NCBI GenBank assembly: GCA_005240015.1
Contig: SBBV01000283.1
Coordinates: forward strand, 1 to 5,408
Length of the DNA: 5,408 nt
Direction: 5' to 3'
DNA from: Candidatus Odyssella thessalonicensis
Lineage (GTDB): Bacteria > Pseudomonadota > Alphaproteobacteria > Bin65
Every line of letters starts with the position of its first letter. Position 1 is the stretch's first letter. Shown one piece after another: positions 1 through 5,045 of the stretch. The notes beneath the pieces are model-generated. The model was not told the DNA's origin, made no database searches, and worked only from the letters and a program-made list of their open reading frames with translations. Position numbers and translations under genes: made by a program.

Positions 1-189
1 AGCGGGAGCCAGCCTGGGAGACGCAGGGAGTACGCGCCAAGCGCGCAAAAAAAGCGCCCCGGCGCCTGCGACCCTTCCTTGGGGCCGCATGACGGGTCCA
101 TCGTTGCGTAGCGCCGCCCGGGAAGATGCTCTAGGATCGCGGCTCATTCTCAAGGCGCAGACCGCCCCTGTTCCCCAACCGACCGAGCG
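1..189. other. Left-edge non-coding or gene-tail region upstream of the motor operon
   Basis: No convincing complete gene lies here. On the + strand one frame runs from the left edge to TGA at 90-92 and ends in a basic tail (about 29 residues, many Arg/Lys), which could be the C-terminus of a gene outside the window. A second frame stays open from the edge to TGA at 191-193, overlapping the next start as ATGA, but its third-position G/C is visibly lower than in the confirmed genes. A run of seven A at 47-53 is followed by a short G/C inverted repeat (54-57 with 62-65). I cannot point to a credible -35/-10 pair, although the operon promoter is probably here. Confidence 0.4.
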
Positions 190-1404
190 ATGACCCGTCC
201 CGGCCGATTTCTCCTTCGCATGCTCGTGTTCCTCGTCGTGGTGGCCGGGGGCTTGTTCGTCATCCGCGGCGAGCTCGAGAAGTTTTTCCAAGCCAACCCG
301 TTCCTGAACGGCCTCATCCTCGGGATTCTCGCGATCGGCATCCTCTACTGCCTGCGCCAGGTGCTGGTGCTCTGGCCCGAGGTGAGCTGGATCGAGCACT
401 ACAAGAAGGACCGCACGGTCTCGGGGCGCGGCCCTCGCCTCTTGGCGCCGATGGCGACGATGCTCGGCGAGCGCGAGGGGCGGCGGCTCCGGCTCACCGC
501 CGGCACGATGCGCACGCTGCTCGACGGCATCGGCATCCGCCTCGACGAGGGGCGCGAAATCTCGCGCTACATGATCGCGCTGCTCGTGTTCCTGGGCCTG
601 CTCGGCACGTTCTGGGGCCTGCTCGAGACGGTCGACGCGGTCGTGAAGGTGATCCAAGGCCTTACCATCGGCGCCGGCGAGGAGTTCAGCCGGGTCTTCG
701 ACCGCTTCAAGAGCGGCCTGCTCGATACGCTGAGCGGTGCCAGCATCGCGTTCAGCACCTCGCTGTTCGGGCTCGGCGGCTCGCTGATCCTGGGCTTCCT
801 CGACCTCCAGGCAGCGCAGGCGCAGAACCGCTTCTACACCGACCTCGAGGACTGGCTCTCGGGGATGACGCGGATCAGCGTGCTGCCCACCGACACTTCG
901 GGCGATTCGTTCGAGTCGGTGTCGAGCTACCTCCAGGCGCTGCTCGAGCACACCGCCACCACGATGGACGAGCTCTCGCAGACCATCGTGCGCGGCGAGA
1001 GCGAGCGCGCCAAGGCCGCGGAGAGCGTGGGGGCGCTCGCCGAGCGGCTGGGCCTGCTCGTCGAGCAACTGCACACGCAGCAGGCGCTCCTGGCCCGCCT
1101 CGCCGACACCCAGATCGAGCTCAAGCCGATCCTGGGCCGCCTCTCCGAGGAGCAGTCCTTCGGCCGCCAGGAGCTGGTGACGGCGCTCCGCACCGAGTTC
1201 CGCAACCTCGCCAACCGCATTGCCGAAGTTCAGCTTCAAATCCGCCCCTATCTCGACCAAATGACCAAGGACAACGCGCTCGGCCGCCAGGAAATGATCC
1301 GCGAGATGCGTTCCGAGACCGAGATCCTCGCCCAGGCGATCGCGACCCTGGCGGCCACGCGCGAACGGCGCGAGTTCGACCTCCGCGCCAAGCCCAAGGC
1401 GTAA
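190..1404 (+). CDS. MotA/TolQ/ExbB-family proton-channel protein, ZorA-like (inner-membrane motor subunit)
   Basis: This is an inner-membrane ion-channel subunit of the MotA/TolQ/ExbB superfamily. Such proteins form a ring around a MotB/ExbD/ZorB-type partner and convert ion flow into movement. Four hydrophobic segments are visible at about residues 11-25, 38-56, 126-147 and 182-204. The third holds the family signature GLLGTFWGL (136-144) and the fourth reads AFSTSLFGLGGSL (187-199), with polar Ser/Thr residues of the kind that line the ion path. A cytoplasmic loop of about 70 residues separates segments 2 and 3. Residues 205-404 form a long charged helical tail, as in ZorA and unlike short ExbB, and it contains a 40-residue duplication (311-347 and 351-387). 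The ATG has no clear Shine-Dalgarno. It is chosen because the basic start before segment 1 fits the family; ATG at residue 11 would truncate that segment. Six bases separate the stop from the OmpA-domain partner, so the two are surely one operon. Family assignment is firm; the process it powers is unknown. Confidence 0.9.
   Translation: MTRPGRFLLRMLVFLVVVAGGLFVIRGELEKFFQANPFLNGLILGILAIGILYCLRQVLVLWPEVSWIEHYKKDRTVSGRGPRLLAPMATMLGEREGRRLRLTAGTMRTLLDGIGIRLDEGREISRYMIALLVFLGLLGTFWGLLETVDAVVKVIQGLTIGAGEEFSRVFDRFKSGLLDTLSGASIAFSTSLFGLGGSLILGFLDLQAAQAQNRFYTDLEDWLSGMTRISVLPTDTSGDSFESVSSYLQALLEHTATTMDELSQTIVRGESERAKAAESVGALAERLGLLVEQLHTQQALLARLADTQIELKPILGRLSEEQSFGRQELVTALRTEFRNLANRIAEVQLQIRPYLDQMTKDNALGRQEMIREMRSETEILAQAIATLAATRERREFDLRAKPKA
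1120..1350 (+). repeat. Two-copy 120-bp in-frame duplication encoding a 40-residue repeat in the ZorA-like tail
   Basis: Residues 311-347 and 351-387 of the channel protein align without gaps at an offset of exactly 40 residues. They share the P at repeat position 3, L at 5, GRQE at 15-18, R at 24, E at 26, LA at 30-31 and IA at 34-35. At the DNA level the 13-mer TCGGCCGCCAGGA occurs at 1160-1172 and again at 1280-1292, exactly 120 bases apart. The rest has diverged, so this is an old duplication under protein-level constraint rather than a recent one. Confidence 0.75.
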
Positions 1405-1410
1405 AGCCCC

Positions 1411-2865
1411 ATGCCCGGCCGCGTCCGAGTCCGCGAAGGCTTCAACATCTGGCCCGGCTTCGTCGATGCGCTGACGACGCTGCTCATCATGCTGCTGTTC
1501 GTGCTGACCGTGTTCACGGCCATGCAGATTTTCCTGGGCGACTTGCTGGTCGGGCGCGACAAGACCATCTCCGAGCTCTCGGCACGCATGCAGGATCTGG
1601 CCCGCACGCTCTCGATCGAGCGCAACAAGGTCGAGCAGGCGCAGCGCGACATCACCAGCCTGCACGAAGAGCTGCGCGCCACCTTGCAGCAGCGCGAGCG
1701 GCTCGAGCGCGAGCGCGATGTGCTCCAGGGTCGGCTCGGCGCGCTCGAGCGCGAGAAGAGCACGCTCGAGAGCCAGAAGGCCGAGGCCGAGCGCCGCATC
1801 GTCGTGCTCGACAAGGAGAAGGCCGATCTCATCCAGCGCATCACCGGCCTCGACCGCGAGAAGATCGAGGCGCTCACACGCATGGCCGGGCTCGAACGCG
1901 AGAAGCTCGCCGCGCTGGCGCGCATCGCGGGCCTCGAGCGGCAGAGCGCCGAGCAGCAGCGCGCGACCGAGGCCGAGCGCCGTTCGGCCGAGGCCGAACG
2001 GACGCGCATCACGGGCGAGAAGACCGAGCTCGAGCGGCGCCTGGAAGCGCTCGAAGCGCGCCGCCGCGCCGAAGAAGACGCCGCCAAGCGCCTCGCCGCC
2101 GAGAAGCAAACCACCGAGCAGCGCCTCGCGGCACTCGAGCGGGAGCTGGATGCGCTGCGCCGCGAGCGCGACCGGTTGCAGGCGGCCCTTCTCACCGAAG
2201 GCAAGGCCGTGGGCGAGGCGAAGCGCCTCACCGACGAGCAGGCAGCCGAGATCGCGCTGCTGAACCGGCAGATGGCGGCGCTGCGCCAGCAGCTGGCCGC
2301 CATCGAGGAGGCGTTGAAAGTCTCCGAATCCAAGAGCCAGTCGCAGAAGGTCGAGATCGAGGATCTCGGCCGGCGCCTGAACCTGGCGCTCGCGAGCCAG
2401 GTGCAGGAGCTGCAGCGCTATCGCTCGGAGTTCTTCGGGCGCCTCCGCGAGATCCTGGGCGACCGGCCCGAGATCCGCGTCGTCGGCGACCGCTTCGTGT
2501 TCCAGTCCGAAGTGCTGTTCCCGGTGGGCTCGGACGAGATCAATCCCGCCGGCCGCGACCAGCTGATCAAGCTCGCGCGCACCTTGAAAGAGATCTCGGC
2601 CAAGGTGCCGGGCGACCTCAACTGGGTGCTGCGCGTCGACGGCCACACCGACCGCCGGCCGATCGTGAGCGTGCGCTTCCCCTCGAACTGGGAGCTCTCC
2701 TCGGCACGCGCGATCGCGGTCGTGCGCCTGCTGATGGCCGAGGGCGTTCCCGCCAACCGACTCGTGGCCGCCGGCTTCGGCGAGCACCAGCCGCTCGAGC
2801 CAGGCGAGGGCGAGGAAGCCTACGGCAAGAACCGCCGCATCGAGCTGAAGCTCACGGAGCGTTAA
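1411..2865 (+). CDS. MotB/ZorB-like protein: membrane helix, long coiled coil, C-terminal OmpA peptidoglycan-binding domain
   Basis: This is the stator or peptidoglycan-anchor partner of the preceding channel protein. Residues 11-44 hold NIWPGFVDAL followed by one hydrophobic helix (about 20-42). D19 sits just before the helix, where MotB, ExbD and ZorB carry the ion-binding aspartate. Residues about 47-345 are almost uninterrupted heptad coiled coil rich in Glu, Arg, Ala and Leu. Residues about 365-482 form an OmpA-like domain: LFPVGSDEINPAG (369-381), GHTD (411-414), LSSARA (429-434) and NRRIEL (474-479). D414 and R433 match the diaminopimelate-binding Asp/Arg pair described for OmpA (D271 and R286 in Acinetobacter). 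At 484 residues it is longer than related alphaproteobacterial proteins as I remember them (about 340), the excess being coiled coil. The AAGG at 1396-1399, inside the upstream gene, probably serves as its ribosome site, consistent with coupled translation. Topology is inferred: short N-terminus inside, the rest periplasmic. Confidence 0.9.
   Translation: MPGRVRVREGFNIWPGFVDALTTLLIMLLFVLTVFTAMQIFLGDLLVGRDKTISELSARMQDLARTLSIERNKVEQAQRDITSLHEELRATLQQRERLERERDVLQGRLGALEREKSTLESQKAEAERRIVVLDKEKADLIQRITGLDREKIEALTRMAGLEREKLAALARIAGLERQSAEQQRATEAERRSAEAERTRITGEKTELERRLEALEARRRAEEDAAKRLAAEKQTTEQRLAALERELDALRRERDRLQAALLTEGKAVGEAKRLTDEQAAEIALLNRQMAALRQQLAAIEEALKVSESKSQSQKVEIEDLGRRLNLALASQVQELQRYRSEFFGRLREILGDRPEIRVVGDRFVFQSEVLFPVGSDEINPAGRDQLIKLARTLKEISAKVPGDLNWVLRVDGHTDRRPIVSVRFPSNWELSSARAIAVVRLLMAEGVPANRLVAAGFGEHQPLEPGEGEEAYGKNRRIELKLTER
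1804..1971 (+). repeat. Four tandem 42-bp units encoding 14-residue coiled-coil repeats
   Basis: Residues 132-145, 146-159, 160-173 and 174-187 of the OmpA-domain protein are consecutive 14-residue units. They begin VLDKEK, GLDREK, GLEREK and GLERQS and, in the first three, end with an RI or RM pair (RIT, RMA, RIA). Residues 111-124 (ALEREK start) look like another copy, separated from the array by a 7-residue half unit. Fourteen residues is two heptads, so units can be added without breaking the coiled coil. The DNA units are similar but not identical. Confidence 0.7.
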
Positions 2866-2912
2866 CCCTCCCGCCGTGCCGCCGGCGCATGACGCGCGGT
2901 TCATCGCACCGA

Positions 2913-2955
2913 AAGGATGGGCGGCAAGCCGCGCTTAAGGCGGCCTTCATCCCTT
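2913..2955 (+). terminator. Possible transcription end of the motor operon: imperfect hairpin cluster
   Basis: About 50 bases after the OmpA-domain gene, AAGGATG (2913-2919) can pair with CATCCCTT (2948-2955) with one bulged C. Inside it, GCCGC (2928-2932) can pair with GCGGC upstream (2921-2925, loop of only two bases) or downstream (2940-2944, loop of seven). The downstream pairing extends to AAG/CTT with one bulge. There is no U-run after the stem, so it does not meet the standard pattern of an intrinsic terminator. It may instead be a processing or mRNA-stability structure. Confidence 0.25.
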
Positions 2956-3071
2956 GCTAAGCCCTGTTGCATCCGCGCAACGCTGCGATGAAATCGAACC
3001 GGCAGGCCTGCCCGTTGGGGATAGCGCAACGCGCTTGCTGATATCAGAGGCACGGGGGAGCGAGACGCCAG

Positions 3072-3099
3072 GAGCGGCCGGTCGGGGCCGTCGCCGCTC
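3072..3099 (+). other. G/C hairpin in the probable leader of the 78-residue membrane-protein gene
   Basis: GAGCGGC (3072-3078) is perfectly complementary to GCCGCTC (3093-3099). Inside, CGG (3079-3081) can pair with CCG (3088-3090) around a TCGGGG loop, leaving a two-base TC bulge. A competing pairing exists between GGAGCG (3071-3076) and CGCTCC (3107-3112). The structure ends 41 bases before the ATG at 3141. No U-tract follows, so a terminator is unlikely. Any regulatory role is conjecture. Confidence 0.4.
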
Positions 3100-3140
3100 G
3101 CACGGGCGCTCCGCGACCGCAGATTCCTTGGGGTGTCGTC

Positions 3141-3377
3141 ATGATAGGGGGCAACAGGAGCCACTCGAAATCGACGCGTTCGGCCGTGCTCGGCTGCGCT
3201 CTGGGCTTTGCCGTGGCCGGATTCGTCCTGTTCCAGCTTTTTGCGCGCGATCTGTTTCCGCCGCTTCCGGGCGGCGAGTTCAACGCCGATCGAAACCTTG
3301 CGTCGGTGATCTTCGCGCTGATCGCGGGCGTCGCCGGCGTCATGGTCGGCAGCGTGATCGATCGCGTAAGGCGCTGA
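3141..3377 (+). CDS. Small two-helix membrane protein, function unknown
   Basis: I do not recognise this 78-residue protein. It starts with a polar, basic stretch (residues 1-13, with Arg, Lys and Ser). A hydrophobic helix follows at about 15-34 (VLGCALGFAVAGFVLFQLFA), then a loop containing FPPLPGGEFN (39-48), a second helix at about 55-72 rich in Gly, Ala and Val, and a basic end (DRVRR). By the positive-inside rule both ends are probably cytoplasmic. A GGGG at 3130-3133, seven bases before the ATG, is a plausible if atypical ribosome site. Third-position G/C is high, especially in the second half, supporting real coding over the longer overlapping frame. It points at the cyclase gene tail-to-tail with 31 bases between the stops, so each is transcribed independently. 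It is likely an independent inner-membrane protein; no function can be assigned. Confidence 0.65.
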   Translation: MIGGNRSHSKSTRSAVLGCALGFAVAGFVLFQLFARDLFPPLPGGEFNADRNLASVIFALIAGVAGVMVGSVIDRVRR

Positions 3378-3408
3378 CGCTGCGCACCGGCGATTCTCGG
3401 CGGGAGTC

Positions 3409-4662
3409 TCAGGCCGCCTGCCAGAACGCCTCGTTCGGAGTCGTGCCGCCGGCGTCGGCCGAGAATTGCGGCTTGATGCGGCTCAGGAAGAACATCTCCA
3501 TCGGCGGCTTGTTCTTGACCTCGAGCGCGCCGCGCGGCTCGGTCTCGAACAGCTTCTGCACATAGTGATAGGTGCTGGCGGAGATGTTGATCCGCCCCGG
3601 CTCGGCCGCAGCCTCGAGCCGCTGCGCGACATTCACCGAATCGCCCCAGATGTCGTAGGTGAAGCGCCGCTTGCCGACGAGGCCGGCGACGACGGGGCCG
3701 GTGTTGATGCCGATGCGGAGCTTCCACGGCGAGAGCCGCAGCTTCTCGCGCTGCAGGTTCCAGCGCCCGAGATAGGCCTGCATCTCGAGCGCGGCGAGGC
3801 AGGCGTCGAGCGCGTGCGTGCGGCTCGGCTCGGGCAGGCCGCCGACGCAGAGATAGGCGTCGCCGATGGTCTTCAAGGTCTCGAGCCGCCGGCGCTGCAC
3901 GATCTCGTCGAACGAGGTGAAGTGCTGGTTCAGCTGCTGCACCAGCGCCGCGGGCTGCATCTGCTCGGTAAGGCGCGTGAAGCCCATGAAGTCGGCAAAC
4001 ATGATGGTCGCGAGGTCGTAGTGGCGCGGCTGCACCTGGCGCTTGGCCTTGAGCTCGGTCGCGATCGGCGCGGGCAGGATCGTGTGCAGCAGCTCCTCGG
4101 CCCGCGCCTGTTCGGCGGCCATTGCGTTCTTGGCGTCGTCGAGGCTGCGCAGCAGCTCGTCGCGCTCGAACAGCTTGCGCCTGAGCTCGAGCTGCGCCAC
4201 CGCCTGGTTGGCGAGCCGCCGCACCGCCTCGCGCTGCGCGGGCGAGATCTCGTGCGGCTGGAAGTCGATGACGCATAGGGTGCCGAGCGCATAGCCCTCG
4301 TAATTGATCAGCGGCATGCCGCAGTAGAAGCGCGCATAGGGCTCGCCGGTGACGTTGGGATATTCCTTGAAGCGCTCGTCCTTGGTGAGGTCGGGCGCGT
4401 AGACGAGATCGTTCTGGCAGATCGTCGCGGCGCAGATCTGCATGTCGCGCGGCACCTCGATGAGGCTCGGCGGCAGGCCGTACTTGGCCTTGAGCCAGTC
4501 GCGCGTCTCGTCGATGAGGCCGATGAGCGCCACCGGACAGCCGCAGATCTGCGCGGCGAGCTCGGTGAGCGCGTCGTACTCGAATTCGGGCGGCGTATCG
4601 AGAATGCGATATTGCTTCAAGGCGGCGACGCGTTCGGCGTCGTTGGGCGGGATCATTTGCAT
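3409..4662 (-). CDS. GAF domain plus class III adenylate cyclase
   Basis: This is a soluble, cytoplasmic signalling enzyme predicted to make cyclic AMP from ATP. Residues about 5-160 form a GAF sensor domain of the common type beginning PPNDAERVAAL (5-15) and ILDTPPE (20-26), with RFYCGMPL (111-118) and GTLCVID (127-133). A helical linker (about 160-200) ends in HTILPAPIA, resembling the cyclase-transducer element before many class III catalytic domains. The cyclase domain covers about 213-395. It shows metal-binding D224 (MFADFMGFT) and D268 (KTIGDAY), adenine-selecting K264 and D337 (TYDIWGD), and transition-state N344 and R348 (VNVAQR). The K/D pair indicates ATP rather than GTP as substrate, and the D224-D268 spacing of 44 equals that in mammalian cyclases. 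No membrane segment or signal peptide is seen. ATG at 4662 is chosen, but ATG two codons later (residue 3) fits equally. The last 20 residues are a non-conserved-looking tail. The GAF ligand is unknown. Confidence 0.93.
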   Translation of the reverse strand: MQMIPPNDAERVAALKQYRILDTPPEFEYDALTELAAQICGCPVALIGLIDETRDWLKAKYGLPPSLIEVPRDMQICAATICQNDLVYAPDLTKDERFKEYPNVTGEPYARFYCGMPLINYEGYALGTLCVIDFQPHEISPAQREAVRRLANQAVAQLELRRKLFERDELLRSLDDAKNAMAAEQARAEELLHTILPAPIATELKAKRQVQPRHYDLATIMFADFMGFTRLTEQMQPAALVQQLNQHFTSFDEIVQRRRLETLKTIGDAYLCVGGLPEPSRTHALDACLAALEMQAYLGRWNLQREKLRLSPWKLRIGINTGPVVAGLVGKRRFTYDIWGDSVNVAQRLEAAAEPGRINISASTYHYVQKLFETEPRGALEVKNKPPMEMFFLSRIKPQFSADAGGTTPNEAFWQAA

Positions 4663-4685
4663 GGCAGGCTCTACCGGTCGGGGGA

Positions 4686-4691
4686 ATTATA
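4686..4691 (-). promoter_or_regulatory. Perfect TATAAT -10 box for the cyclase gene
   Basis: Read on the minus strand, the sequence upstream of the cyclase contains TATAAT, identical to the sigma-70 consensus. Transcription would start around 4678-4680, giving a leader of only about 16-18 bases before the ATG at 4662. I see no TTGACA-like -35 at 16-18 bases upstream, only ATCCAA, and no extended -10 TG. Such an AT-rich hexamer is conspicuous in this GC-rich DNA and is correctly placed, which is the main support. An activator could compensate for the weak -35. Confidence 0.5.
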
Positions 4692-4796
4692 CCTCGCCGG
4701 CGCAGGCTTTGGATGGCCGAGAGGGCCTCCCTTCGCCGGCCAATGTGGCTCCTTTGCGGCACGCCCGGCCCTGACGCTCGTTCGTCTCGAAGAGGC

Positions 4797-4806
4797 GGAA
4801 GCGGAG
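4797..4806 (+). promoter_or_regulatory. Ribosome binding site that fixes the start of the 67-residue membrane protein
   Basis: GGAAGCGGAG lies just upstream of the ATG at 4810. GGAA (4797-4800) is nine bases from the start and GGAG (4803-4806) three. The same frame is open upstream to 4612, but that part is antisense to the cyclase gene and its promoter region, so the start at 4810 is preferred. Confidence 0.45.
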
Positions 4807-4809
4807 CCG

Positions 4810-5013
4810 ATGGCCAGCGACGAGATCATCCTCGCCGGGATCGCCTGGGCGGCGATGGGCATCGTGATTGCGGTCGCGGCGGCGCTGACAGGCCGGCCGT
4901 TCCTGCCCTGGCTGCTCTACGGCGTCGCCTTCTGGCCGCTTGCGCTCATCCATCTCATCTTCTGGAGACCGCGCATCCGCGATGCCGGGCCGCTCGACGA
5001 AGACGAGGAGTGA
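4810..5013 (+). CDS. Small two-helix membrane protein with acidic tail, function unknown
   Basis: A 67-residue protein with a short acidic start (MASDE), a hydrophobic helix at about residues 6-26, a turn containing TGRPF (27-31), a second aromatic-rich helix at about 32-52 (LPWLLYGVAFWPLALIHLIF), a basic junction (WRPRIR) and an acidic end (LDEDEE). The pattern of a polar GR turn followed by W-L-x-G and P-x-A-L resembles small uncharacterised membrane proteins frequent in proteobacteria. That resemblance is from memory and gives no function. High third-position G/C and a good ribosome site support it. It diverges from the cyclase gene (147-base gap) and converges with the gene at the right edge (32-base gap), so it is a single-gene unit. 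Confidence 0.7.
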   Translation: MASDEIILAGIAWAAMGIVIAVAAALTGRPFLPWLLYGVAFWPLALIHLIFWRPRIRDAGPLDEDEE

Positions 5014-5045
5014 GTCCAGCGCGAATCCGTTGCGGGGCGGAGCGT

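Larger units (their letters stand above)
2866..3140. other. Intergenic region with G/C-rich inverted repeats, no convincing gene
   Basis: This is the longest non-coding stretch of the window. Open frames cross it on both strands, but their Arg/Ser/Pro-rich translations look like GC-rich noise. It holds the hairpin cluster at 2913-2955, a short inverted repeat GTTGC/GCAAC at 2966-2981, and a stronger hairpin at 3072-3099. The 9-mer GCGCAACGC occurs at 2975-2983 and 3024-3032. I looked for a tRNA because TCGAACC occurs near 2994, but no T-arm or acceptor stem can be folded around it. A promoter for the following small membrane gene is probably here, but I cannot identify its boxes. Confidence 0.5.

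Noticed and set aside
44..68. Possible minus-strand intrinsic terminator (short G/C stem followed by seven T)
   Set aside because: The stem is only four firm base pairs plus weak extensions, and no minus-strand gene to the right would use it.
1248..2333. Long minus-strand open frame (361 codons) rich in Ser and Arg
   Set aside because: It is antisense to the coiled-coil gene. Its composition is what reverse-strand reading of Glu/Arg/Leu heptad codons produces, and it has no domain-like pattern.
190..2865. Calling the pair a Zorya defence system or the flagellar motor
   Set aside because: No ZorC, ZorD, ZorE or other effector gene follows, and no flagellar gene is present. The coiled coil is far longer than the MotB linker. 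Architecture alone does not establish defence or flagellar function.
2960..3030. tRNA-like fragment around TCGAACC
   Set aside because: The flanking bases do not form a T-stem, and no acceptor or anticodon arm can be folded on either strand.
2901..3164. Minus-strand frame of 87 codons in the intergenic region
   Set aside because: Arg/Pro/Ser-rich translation without motif, overlapping the start of the small membrane gene. It is probably noise in GC-rich DNA.
2954..3565. Plus-strand frame of 203 codons starting with TTG
   Set aside because: It overlaps the 78-residue membrane protein and runs into the convergent cyclase gene. Its translation is Arg/Gly/Ser-rich with no structure.
3466..4278. 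Plus-strand open frame of 270 codons antisense to the cyclase
   Set aside because: It is a GC-rich shadow with Leu/Glu/Arg-biased composition, no recognisable motif and no ribosome site.
3044..4762. Minus-strand open frame of 572 codons over the cyclase gene
   Set aside because: It is a different frame of the same strand with Ala/Arg-rich, repetitive translation. The overlapping frame at 3409-4662 has unmistakable GAF and cyclase motifs.
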